Assembly (NCBI RefSeq): GCF_000613845.1
Contig: NZ_BAJT01000010.1
Span: forward strand, 1-64,000
Length of the DNA: 64,000 nucleotides
Reading direction: 5' to 3'
Source: Asaia astilbis JCM 15831
GTDB taxonomy: Bacteria > Pseudomonadota > Alphaproteobacteria > Acetobacterales > Acetobacteraceae
Below, one piece after another: positions 18,879 through 27,634 of this stretch; positions within the stretch are counted from its first letter, which is position 1, and every line of letters begins with the position of its first letter. The notes below the pieces were generated by a model that saw only the letters and a program-made list of their open reading frames with translations, was not told where the DNA came from and did not search any database. The translations under genes were made by a program, and so were the position numbers.

Positions 18879-20282
18879 ATGAGTTATGTTGACCCCTCTG
18901 CTCCAAGTGAGACGAAAGTCCCTCTGGTAGGTAAAATGATGCTCGCCGCGATCCTGGCCGCTGTGGCCGGATTGATGTTCGGGCTCGACATCGGCGTCAT
19001 TTCCGGGGCGCTTGGCTTCATCGCGAAAGAATTCCAGGCGAGCGACACCGCTCAGGAATGGATCGTCTCTTCGATGATGTTCGGTGCGGCAATCGGAGCA
19101 CTTCTTGCAGGACGGCTCTCCTACTCACTGGGCAGAAAATGGGCGCTAATCCTCAGCGCAGCGCTTTTCATGATTGGAGCGCTGTGCTGCGTCGCAGCTC
19201 ATTCTGTCACATTGCTGATCGTCGCTCGTGCAATTCTTGGTGTAGCGATCGGTATCGCGAGCTTCGTGGCGCCGCTTTACATCTCGGAAGTTGCTGATGA
19301 GCAGCATCGTGGGAGCCTGATTTCGGTCTATCAGCTCATGATCACGATCGGCATTCTGCTTGCCTTCATCTCGGACGCTCTTTTTGCCTATAGCGGCTCA
19401 TGGCGCTGGATGCTGGGCATTGTGGCGGTACCGGGTGCCGTTTTCCTTATCGGCTCGCTCTTTCTGCCCGACAGCCCTCGCTGGCTCATGCTGCGTGGCC
19501 GCCACAAGGATGCGCTGGAAACCCTAACCGCGCTGCGTCCGTCGCGGGAAGATGCTGAACGGGAAATCAGTGAAATTCAGGAAGGTCTGAAGCAAAAGCA
19601 GCGGGGCTTCTCCCTGTTCCTGGAAAATCCGAATTTCCGCCGTACGGTCATGCTCGGCATCGGTCTCCAGATCGTGCAGCAGCTCACGGGCATCAATATC
19701 GTCATGTATTACGCCCCGCGTATTTTCGAGGTCGCCGGGTTCGGTCAGGACGGGCAGATGTGGGGAACGGCCATTGTCGGCCTCGTCAACATGCTCGCGA
19801 CCTTCATCGCCATCGGCTTCGTGGACCGCTGGGGCCGCCGCCCGATGCTGATTGCAGGCTTTGTGATCATGGCGGTCGGAATGGGTGCGCTCGCTGTCCT
19901 GCTCTCGCTTGGACATGATTCGAGCACCATGATGCATTACCTCTCGGTCGGGGTCCTCCTGCTGTTCATCACGGGATTCGCTTTCTCTGCCGGGCCACTG
20001 ATCTGGGTTCTCTGTGCCGAGGTCCAGCCGCTGCAGGGTCGCGACTTCGGTATTGCCTGCTCGACCTTTACCAATTGGGTCGCCAATATGGCGGTCGGCG
20101 CAACCTTCCTCACCCTGCTCGGAACGCTGGGAGCCTCCCACACTTTCTGGTTCTACGCGGCACTCAACGCTGTCTTTATCCTCGTGACGCTCGCTTTCGT
20201 CCCGGAGACACGCGGTGTTTCGCTCGAATCACTGGAGCGCAAGCTTAATCAGGGCATCCGGCTGCGCGATATCGGTCGCTGA
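18879..20282 (+). CDS. MFS sugar/H+ symporter (GalP/XylE type)
   Basis: This 467-residue major facilitator protein of the sugar porter family imports a hexose or pentose with protons. It has twelve predicted membrane helices and the family signatures: GLMFGLDIGVISGAL in helix 1, GRLSYSLGRKWAL (the R-x-G-R-R-type loop), VAPLYISEVADEQHRGSLISVYQL, the central LPDSPRWLMLRGR, QQLTGINIVMYYAPRIF in helix 7, DRWGRRPMLIAG and the C-terminal FVPETRGVSLE. The closest named relative is E. coli GalP, but the sugar cannot be read. It is a single-gene unit with a strong terminator. Confidence 0.93.
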   Translation: MSYVDPSAPSETKVPLVGKMMLAAILAAVAGLMFGLDIGVISGALGFIAKEFQASDTAQEWIVSSMMFGAAIGALLAGRLSYSLGRKWALILSAALFMIGALCCVAAHSVTLLIVARAILGVAIGIASFVAPLYISEVADEQHRGSLISVYQLMITIGILLAFISDALFAYSGSWRWMLGIVAVPGAVFLIGSLFLPDSPRWLMLRGRHKDALETLTALRPSREDAEREISEIQEGLKQKQRGFSLFLENPNFRRTVMLGIGLQIVQQLTGINIVMYYAPRIFEVAGFGQDGQMWGTAIVGLVNMLATFIAIGFVDRWGRRPMLIAGFVIMAVGMGALAVLLSLGHDSSTMMHYLSVGVLLLFITGFAFSAGPLIWVLCAEVQPLQGRDFGIACSTFTNWVANMAVGATFLTLLGTLGASHTFWFYAALNAVFILVTLAFVPETRGVSLESLERKLNQGIRLRDIGR

Positions 20283-20313
20283 TCCCTCATTGAGACAAAA
20301 AGCAGTATGAACG

Positions 20314-20341
20314 AAGCCCCACAGTTTCTGTGGGGCTTTTT
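20314..20341 (+). terminator. Rho-independent terminator after the sugar symporter
   Basis: AAGCCCCACAG (20314-20324) pairs with CTGTGGGGCTT (20328-20338) around a TTT loop, followed by T-rich sequence. This 11-base-pair stem with a U-tract is a classic terminator, 31 bases after the symporter stop. Confidence 0.93.
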
Positions 20342-20385
20342 CTTCGCTTGACGTCTGAAGGACAAATCCGCATTCCCTGACTATC

Positions 20386-21548
20386 ATGCGTATTGCTGCC
20401 ATCCTCCTCGCCGCCGGTTCCGGTCGTCGCTTCGCTGATGCCAGCGCAGCCTCTCCAGCTGGCCTCGCCGCCATGCCCAAGCAGTACACGCTGCTCGGGG
20501 GCAAGACCGTCATTCGTCACGCTGCCGACGCGCTGCGCGACCATGTGACCTTGATCCAGCCAGTCGGTGACGACCCCCTGCTCCTGCAGGCTCTCGACGG
20601 GATCGAAACCCTGCCCCCGGTCGCTGGCGGCCAGGAGCGTCAGGATAGTGTACGCGCAGGGCTTGAGGCTTTGGCCCTGTTGCCGGAGCCTCCCGATCTC
20701 GTCCTCGTCCATGACGGTGCGCGTCCTTATGTCCCCGCCGAAGTCGTCCAATCGGTACTGAAGGCACTCGAGACCCATCCAGGCGCGATACCTGCCGTTG
20801 CGGTCGCGGACACGCTCAAACGGGGCCGTGATGGTCTGGTCGATGCGACGGTGTGCCGCGAGTCATTGTGGCGCGCCCAAACCCCGCAAGGTTTCCATTT
20901 CCCGCTTCTCCTCGACTTGCATCGCACTCATCAGGGTCCTGTGACCGACGACGCATCGATGCTCGAAGCGGCAGGCAAGCCCGTAGCCCTGGTTCAGGGT
21001 GCAGAAGATAATATCAAACTGACCCTACCGGAGGATCTCGTGCGTCTGGAACGTTTGCTTGGCTCGACCCCACTCCCACGCACCGGGCTGGGCTATGATG
21101 TTCACGCCTTTGAGGCAGGACGTCCGCTGATCCTTTGCGGGATCACCATTCCTCACGACCGTGGGCTTGCAGGACATTCCGACGCCGATGTTGGCATTCA
21201 CACCCTTTGCGACGCAATCTACGGCGCCTCGCAGAGGGTGATATCGGACGGCATTTCCCGCCGACTGATAATGAATGGAAAGACATGGACTCCGCACGCT
21301 TCCTGATCCATGCGGGCGAACGTATCCGTCAGCGCGGGGGCATGTTGATCAATGCAGATGTGACCCTGATCTGTGAACGCCCCAAGATCGGCCCCCATGC
21401 GCAAGCAATGCGCGAAAGGCTGGCCAGCCTGCTTCAGGTCGATGTGGATCGCATCTCCGTCAAGGCGACCACTTCAGAGCGCCTCGGCTTTACCGGTCGT
21501 GAAGAAGGTATTGCGGCAACAGCCGTTGCGACGGTTCTGGTCCCTTGA
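20386..21548 (+). CDS. ispDF: IspDF, bifunctional MEP-pathway enzyme (frame broken once)
   Basis: This fused protein catalyses two steps of the MEP isoprenoid pathway: the cytidylyltransferase (IspD) and the 2C-methyl-erythritol 2,4-cyclodiphosphate synthase (IspF). The IspD part (residues 1 to about 230) has the nucleotide-binding start [13 protein letters not shown] and [10 protein letters not shown]. The IspF part begins [20 protein letters not shown], with metal ligands in DVHAF and HSDADVGIH. The frame breaks near 21228 where one C is missing. Corrected, it reads [20 protein letters not shown] and then [20 protein letters not shown]. Corrected length is about 387 residues. The fusion is typical of alphaproteobacteria. 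Confidence 0.95.
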
Positions 21549-21556
21549 AAACGACA

Positions 21557-21582
21557 AAGCCCGGCAACAGCCGGGCTTTTTT
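21557..21582 (+). terminator. Rho-independent terminator after ispDF
   Basis: AAGCCCGGC pairs with GCCGGGCTT over an AACA loop, followed by six T. It lies eight bases after the ispDF stop. Confidence 0.95.
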
Positions 21583-21644
21583 ATTTCAGCATTCTATAGT
21601 CCATCGCCGCACGACAGCACGGCCCGCTTACTTGGCCTAAAGGC

Positions 21645-21818
21645 CTATCCTTTGATCGCGCAGATAATGACGATCACGGGTGTTGCCGCAAGAAGCAGCC
21701 AGACGTTTTGAACGCAGCGGGCGACAAAATGAGCCGATCGCACTTTAAACGGAATACGACGGATCAATTCCTGAGCCGAAACCCGGTCTTCAATTACAGA
21801 GTGAATACGAGAGGACAT
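21645..21818 (-). CDS. Small single-span membrane protein, unknown
   Basis: This is a 57-residue protein beginning MSSRIHSVIEDRVSAQELIRR. It has an amphipathic basic N-terminal half and one C-terminal membrane helix (VWLLLAATPVIVIICAI). I chose the ATG at 21818 because AAGGA lies about seven bases upstream; an in-frame codon five residues earlier is the alternative. It is the last gene of the long minus-strand run, after the ATP12-type chaperone gene, with a 145-base gap. The function is unknown. Confidence 0.55.
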   Translation of the reverse strand: MSSRIHSVIEDRVSAQELIRRIPFKVRSAHFVARCVQNVWLLLAATPVIVIICAIKG

Positions 21819-21963
21819 TATCCATCCTTGCACGATTTCATGTGATTACGAGACCTCTTCTAGGAGGATATCCCAAAGGGGTCCAGTAACCAAGGGTCAC
21901 CGAATGTGATGACCTGACAAGCCTAGGTAATAGGCATCAATCGTGGCGAAATAATGCCTAATT

Positions 21964-22683
21964 TCACGACTGTTCACGCGAAAGTGCGAGGAAACGCACA
22001 GCTTCCGCAATATCGACGCCACTGCGCTCGATTTCCTGCAAAAGCGCGTCGTCCTCGCCCCATTGCTGCATCTGATAACGTTCTTCGACACTGGCCATCA
22101 GCGAGGCCTGAGCGCTCTCGATCCATCCCTCTGCCAGACCGATGGCAAGGATGAGACTACCTGTTGCCGGAGCGCAGATTGCGGCACACGTCAAAGCCGC
22201 GTCGTCGAACCCTGTCAGAATTCGCGTCAGTACCTCGTGAAGGTCAGCCCCGACAGAGAGGGGTAACAGACTGCGGGTCACAGGAGGAGAAACGCCGTAC
22301 CGAGTGGAAAAGACCTCCAGAACCGGGTCGAAGAGCGTATCCTGCTCCCTCCCAAGTCCTCCACTGGCGCGATAGCACAGCAGGTCGCTCTCACCATAGG
22401 CCATGAGCCCGCCGATGATCTGATCCCTGTCCAGAGCGACACGCTCGATCTGGGTTCCCGCCATCTGCGTCAACGGCAATTCAGCGGTTCTGAAGGCCTC
22501 GCCCGGCGCAATCGCGCGCCATTCATCCGCAATCGCCTCAGCCAGAGCAGATGAGTGCAGGATCAGGGGATGACCGCCCGGCAAACGGAAAGCCCGCCCA
22601 TCGAGACGGACCTCATGGCCGGGGGAAGCCTCGCTGAGAACGACCGAGACCTCTTTCCAGAAACGCTTGATCGTCTGGCTCAA
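21964..22683 (-). CDS. ATP12-family F1-ATPase assembly chaperone
   Basis: The 239-residue protein is a full-length ATP12 family member. In mitochondria ATP12 binds the F1 alpha subunit before assembly, and alphaproteobacterial homologues are presumed to do the same. Visible motifs are the N-terminal WKEVSVV, the beta-rich LDGRAFRLPGGHPLILHS, EWRAIAPGEAF with ELPLTQMAGTQIERV, and YGESDLLCYRA followed by the helical C-terminal domain (GLAEGWIESAQASLMASVEERYQ). The start is TTG at 22683, overlapping the stop of the upstream AsmA-like gene (TTGA). No defects are seen. Confidence 0.88.
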   Translation of the reverse strand: MSQTIKRFWKEVSVVLSEASPGHEVRLDGRAFRLPGGHPLILHSSALAEAIADEWRAIAPGEAFRTAELPLTQMAGTQIERVALDRDQIIGGLMAYGESDLLCYRASGGLGREQDTLFDPVLEVFSTRYGVSPPVTRSLLPLSVGADLHEVLTRILTGFDDAALTCAAICAPATGSLILAIGLAEGWIESAQASLMASVEERYQMQQWGEDDALLQEIERSGVDIAEAVRFLALSREQS

Positions 22684-25166
22684 TGCAAAATCCCCAGTCC
22701 GCGCAGCAATTCAGAGGCTTGAGAGCGCTTTTTGCGCTCAGGAGCGGCCTCTCCTGCAACATTCTCACGCGCTGCCGAGAGCAGATCAGGCAGGTATCCG
22801 GGGAGTCTCCCCCGATGCTGAGCGCAAAGCGGCCGTCAGCCCCCGCCTCCTGCTGCACCTTGGGAGCATCCACCGTGCCAGAAACCACAACCGGCGTAGA
22901 CGCTCCGGCACCGCCAAACCCGACACGAGGCAAGAGATGCAGATCGAGGGTCTGCCCGGACAGCTCGTAAACACCATGACCCGAGAGGCTCAAGGGACCT
23001 GCCTCAACGCCGATCGTATCGAAACTGGCCTGACCAGCCTTGAAAGCAGCGTGCAGACCCAGACACCGTACCGGAAGATCGCCGTGAGAAATGAGCGTAC
23101 GCGCTGCGTCACCAAGATAGGGGCCAAGACGCTTGCCGGAGATCGTCCCGCCCACCATCGAAAGTCCCAGATGCCCATCGAGCGACGCAAGGAGCGCTGA
23201 TCTGCTCTCGCCCTGCGCTTCAAGGTCACCGACAAGCATGACCGGACCGCGGAAGATATCCGGCATGGCGAGAAGGTTCTGGGCAAGCGTTGCAGGAACC
23301 AGAAGAGGCGTCAGAGAGACTTTCAGCGAAGCAGGGCGCACGCCCATGTCATAAACGGCACGTCCGGACAGCGTCATGCCGTCGCCACTGCCGTGCACGG
23401 CATCCAGAACAAGTCGGGCTGATTCGAGAGAGGCCTGTGCCGAAACCCCGGTGTAATCGGCCGCATTGAACCGTACCTTGTCCGCCGTGACGTCGAGTGC
23501 GCCATGCCCCTTGGTGAGGAACGCATCCCAGCCGGGCGCATTCTCCGTCGTTGAAGCCGTTTGAACTACGCCGGTACCGTTAGCCGAGCTCCCGGCCTCA
23601 GCCGGTGCCTGTGGCGCCGTCAAAGCGGCGACCGGATTGGTCACAATCGACGCACCACCATCGGTATTCTGACGCGCTTTTTCAGGCGTCTTCGGCCCGA
23701 GCCAGAGCGCGTTCAGAGCATCCAGATCGAGATGGTCGAAATGGAGCTTACCGTTGATCGAAGGGGTCGGAATTCCCTGCGCTTTTGCTTCAAGCACTGC
23801 TGACGCCTCGACACTCGTCAGGCTCAAAGCCTCAATCTGGAAACCGCCGGACGAATCGCTCTGCAACGATCCTTTGAGCGTGACATCATGCAGGGCCGTT
23901 TGAAGCAGCGGCAAAGTCTGCGCCTTGCCATCGAAGGAGAGCGCGGTCTGGGTTGCACCGATCTGACCGGAGACATGCCAGCGTCCTCCGCTCCCGGCCC
24001 CGAGCTGAGCCGCGTCTCGCAGGTCGAGCGCCACCGTGAGTGGTGTCGTCAGACCGCTCTGCCAAGCGGTACCCGCCTGAGCCAGCGTCCCGAAGGTTCC
24101 CTGAACCGACAGCGGGTAACCGTCCCTCTGCGCGCGCCGTGACGGTCAGCGCGGAAGAGAGCGTGTCTGCATCGGCATGAAGCGCACTCACCGAAACACC
24201 ATGCCAGGACGGAGCCGCATCGAGATGAGCATGCAGGTGATTCACACCGACACGCGCAAGGTTGAATTTTGGAGACCCTGCCTCAGGATCGGCATCATAG
24301 AGACCGACTTCACCACCAAGCCCCTTGAAATCGGGGAGATTAGCATTCGGGAAGACCGTCTCAATATCTTTGAGCGCCGAGATCTCACCGCGCAGAACGC
24401 CGGAAAACCCACGCAGATGACGCGTATCGGTAATCTGCCCGTCAAAATTCAGCCAGTCCTGCTGCTTTCCTTCCTTGCCCAGCGTTGCCCCGAGGCTAAG
24501 CGACCAAGGGGGATTTGCGCCTTGCAACAGGGTCAGCGGCCCGACATGGCCGTTGAGGCGGAAGGGTACGGCGTTACGCTGCCCATGAATGTCGAGATAG
24601 GGCGTGCTGGATGCCAGCCCCTGAAACTCGGCATGATCGATCTCGACCTCTCCGCTACGCTGCGCGTATCGATCATCGAGAACGAAGCTCATACGGTCCA
24701 GCCGTGCCGAGCCGATCTGGAGTCCCCAATGCGCAGCGGGATGGCTGACTTGAGCCTTGACGGTACTAACCGGTGAAGGCGCAGGCTTGAACTCCCAATT
24801 CGCCACACCGTGCGAATCCCGGCTCAGGAAAACCTTTCCCTGCGCAAGCGTGAGGGATTCGAGCCGGATTTCACGCCACAGCAAGGGAAGAAGCGCGATC
24901 GAGGCCCGGATATCACGCGCCTCGATCGTTGGCTGATCGGCTGTGCCGGATCGGCCGTGGAGCACCACGTTGCGCGCACTGAAGCTGGGCCAGGGAAGAA
25001 CGCTGACCGAAAACCGTGTCATGGTGAGCTCGCGCCCGGTCTGACGCTGGACGGCGGCAATGACCTGCTGCTTGAGCGATGAGCGATCGATAAGAAAATG
25101 AGACCCGACCGCAAGACCCGTCGCCAGAACAAGAACGACGATGAAAAGAGCGATGAGTTTTTTCAT
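22680..25166 (-). CDS. AsmA-family envelope protein (two frame breaks)
   Basis: This is an inner-membrane-anchored AsmA-type protein. An N-terminal helix (MKKLIALFIVVLVLATGLAVG) leads into the AsmA N-terminal domain (DRSSLKQQVIAAVQRQTGRELTM, then FSVSVLPWPSFSARNV). The long beta-rich repeat body and the conserved C-terminal part (GHLGLSMVGGTISGKRLGPYL; GVEAGPLSLSGHGVYELSGQTLDLHLLPRV) follow. The frame breaks near 24132, apparently one extra base, and near 22790, one missing. After the second, the tail reads DLLSAARENVAGEAAPERKK and ends exactly at the next gene's TTG. Corrected length is about 828 residues. AsmA-like proteins are implicated in lipid traffic between membranes. It overlaps rluC by four bases. 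Confidence 0.83.
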
Positions 25167-26158
25167 TTTCTGACTCCCCTGAACCCAACCCGCTCAGGCT
25201 TGGGCGTCTCCCCTGCACTGAACCCCAGATCCTTGAAGGTTGTGCGCATGTGAGAGGGCAAAGGCGCGGCGACACGAAGCCTGCCCCCTGCCGGATGGGG
25301 GAACTCCAGCGCACGGGCATGGAGATGGAGCCTGTCAGTGAATCCCTCCAGATGGGCCGCCTTGCCACCATATTTCGGGTCACCAAGGATCGGAGTCCCG
25401 AGGGTCTCGCAATGGACGCGCAGCTGATGGGTGCGGCCTGTCAGCGGCTTCAGGGCAAGCCAGGTCAGTCTTTTGCCCGCCGCATCGATCACTTCGTAAT
25501 CGGTCTTCGCAACGACAGCGTCTTCGTCCTCACGTGTTGCAGCGATCATCAGCGCGCCGTTGCCGGCACCGAGCTTGGCCAGAGGCTGATCGATCACACC
25601 GGATCCCGGCATGGGACGCCCTACGACAATCGCCCAATAGGTCTTGTCGATATCCCGTCCGCGAAACGCAGCGGCGAGTTTGGCGGCAACACCGGGTGTC
25701 CGCGCCACCAGCAGCAGACCCGAGGTGTCCCGATCGATGCGGTGCACCAGACGCGGTCTGTCATGCATTTCACCGCGCAAACCATCGAGCATCATGTCGA
25801 TATGCTTGGTGATCCCCGGTCCACCCTGTGTCGGCAGGCCTGAAGGCTTGTCGAGCACGATAATCTGCTCATCACGATAGATCACCATCCGCTCGATTTC
25901 ACGCGCGAGCTGCGGATCGAGGGTGGCGGGGCGATCCGGCTTGGCAGCCGTCGGTGCAGGTAGTGGCGGGATACGCAGGCTCTGCCCTGGGGCCAGGCGG
26001 CTGGCACCGGTCACACGCTTGCCATCGAGGCGCACCTGACCTGTGCGACACAGCTTTTGCAGCGCGCCCTGGGTCAGATCGGGATAATGGCGGCGAAACC
26101 AGCGATCGAGGCGCATATCCGCCTCATCTTCGCTAACAATTCGGGTCGTTACACTCAT
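25163..26158 (-). CDS. rluC: RluA-family rRNA pseudouridine synthase (RluC/RluD type)
   Basis: This 331-residue enzyme converts specific uridines in 23S rRNA to pseudouridine. An N-terminal S4 RNA-binding domain (DMRLDRWFRRHYPDLTQGALQKLCRTGQVRLDG) is followed by the catalytic domain. The nucleophilic aspartate is in HRIDRDTSGLLLVA, and further motifs are KTYWAIVVG and PLTGRTHQLRVHCETLGTPILGDPKYGG. The RluC label is by overall similarity; RluD or RluA specificity is not excluded. It overlaps rarA upstream and asmA downstream by four bases each. Confidence 0.9.
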   Translation of the reverse strand: MSVTTRIVSEDEADMRLDRWFRRHYPDLTQGALQKLCRTGQVRLDGKRVTGASRLAPGQSLRIPPLPAPTAAKPDRPATLDPQLAREIERMVIYRDEQIIVLDKPSGLPTQGGPGITKHIDMMLDGLRGEMHDRPRLVHRIDRDTSGLLLVARTPGVAAKLAAAFRGRDIDKTYWAIVVGRPMPGSGVIDQPLAKLGAGNGALMIAATREDEDAVVAKTDYEVIDAAGKRLTWLALKPLTGRTHQLRVHCETLGTPILGDPKYGGKAAHLEGFTDRLHLHARALEFPHPAGGRLRVAAPLPSHMRTTFKDLGFSAGETPKPERVGFRGVRK

Positions 26159-27552
26159 GGGCGACGGCTTGCCCGTATTGCGGCCTGCCTGTCCAGATTT
26201 TTTCTGATCTCCGCCTCATGCCCACGATCGGTTGGCTGATAGAGCGCGACCCGTTCCATCTCGTCAGGGAAGTAATTCTGACCTGAAAAACCCTCTTCGG
26301 TGTCGTGGTCGTATTCATATGCCTTGGCGTAGCCGATCTCTTTCATCAGCTTGGTCGGCGCGTTGCGTATGTGATGAGGCGGCCCAAGACTGCCCGTTTC
26401 GCGCGCCAGCCTGCGAGCCTGATTATACCCCCGATAGACCGCGTTCGATTTGGGTGCCGTCGCCAGATGCACGACGAGCTGCGCGAGAGCGAGCTCCCCT
26501 TCCGGGCTTCCCAGCCGCTCATAGGTCTCCCAGGCTGCCACAGCCAGGGGCAGCGCGGTCGGATCGGCCATACCGACATCCTCAGCGGCGAAACGGGTGA
26601 GACGCCGCGCGATATAGCGCGCATCCTCGCCGCCTTCGAGCATGCGCGCGAACCAGTAGAGCCCGGCATCGGGGTCTGACCCACGCAGCGATTTATGCAA
26701 AGCCGAAATCAGATTGTAGTGCTCTTCGCGATCCTTGTCGTACAACGCGGCGCGGCGCGCGACGACAGTGGCAAGGCCTGCTGCATCGAGAATTTCGCCT
26801 TCGGGCAACGCCTGAATTTGTTCGACCAGATTGAGCAGATAGCGCCCATCGCCATCCGCCATCGCCCGGAGAGAGTCGCGGGCATCCTCTTTCAAAGGCA
26901 GGGCTTTTTCCGCCTCGCTTTCCGCACGCTGAAGCAGCTTTTCCAGTCCCTCGTCATCCAGCCGGTTGAGCACCAGAACCTGGCACCGAGACAGGAGAGC
27001 CCCATTCAGGGCAAAGGAGGGATTTTCCGTTGTCGCACCGATAAGAATAACCGTCCCGCGTTCGACGTAAGGCAGAAACCCGTCCTGCTGGGCGCGATTG
27101 AAGCGATGAATTTCGTCAACGAACAGAAGCGTGCCGCGTCCGGTCTCCTGCTGGAACCGCGATGCTGTCTCGAAAGCTTTCTTGAGATCGGCCACTCCGG
27201 AGAAGACCGCCGAGATCTGCTCAAACCGCAATTTCGCCTCACGCGCCAGCAACCGGGCAATCGTGGTCTTGCCGCAACCCGGACCACCCCACAGAATGAG
27301 ACTCGGAAGGGTGTTACGCCTGAGCATTTGACTGAGCAGCCCATTTGGGCCGAGCAGATGGTCCTGTCCCACCACCTCGGAGAGCTGCTTTGGTCGAAGC
27401 CGGTCGGCCAGAGGCTGCGTCCGCCGTGTCTCGGCGCTCAGCCCCTCATTCCTGAAAGGCTCTGGCGAAGGCGCATGGCGGGACGATGCCGTCGTTCGGC
27501 CCGATGGCGCTGGGGCTGCCCCGAACAGATCCGTATTTCCATCATCGCGCAT
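26155..27552 (-). CDS. rarA: RarA/MgsA, replication-associated recombination AAA+ ATPase
   Basis: RarA acts on stalled replication forks. From the ATG at 27552, with AAGGAG eight bases upstream, the 465-residue protein has a variable N-terminus. PLADRLRPKQLSEVVGQDHLLGP, Walker A (GGPGCGKTTIARLLA), Walker B (LLFVDEIHRFNRAQQDGFLPYVE), sensor 1 (GATTENPSF) and the tetramerisation/C-terminal domain (HKSLRGSDPDAGLYWFARML; DVGMADPTAL; YKAY-type KAYEYDHDTEEGFSGQNYFPD) follow in order. The frame stays open to 27888 upstream, but that extension has no similarity. It lies 82 bases after the YhdP-like gene. Confidence 0.94.
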   Translation of the reverse strand: MRDDGNTDLFGAAPAPSGRTTASSRHAPSPEPFRNEGLSAETRRTQPLADRLRPKQLSEVVGQDHLLGPNGLLSQMLRRNTLPSLILWGGPGCGKTTIARLLAREAKLRFEQISAVFSGVADLKKAFETASRFQQETGRGTLLFVDEIHRFNRAQQDGFLPYVERGTVILIGATTENPSFALNGALLSRCQVLVLNRLDDEGLEKLLQRAESEAEKALPLKEDARDSLRAMADGDGRYLLNLVEQIQALPEGEILDAAGLATVVARRAALYDKDREEHYNLISALHKSLRGSDPDAGLYWFARMLEGGEDARYIARRLTRFAAEDVGMADPTALPLAVAAWETYERLGSPEGELALAQLVVHLATAPKSNAVYRGYNQARRLARETGSLGPPHHIRNAPTKLMKEIGYAKAYEYDHDTEEGFSGQNYFPDEMERVALYQPTDRGHEAEIRKNLDRQAAIRASRRP

Positions 27553-27634
27553 GGCGCTTCTCCTTTGTTGCGAACGGGGCGGACAGAAACCGCCGCCTGC
27601 CCCGTCCGGCCTCTTGCTGCCGCGTATGGGCGGT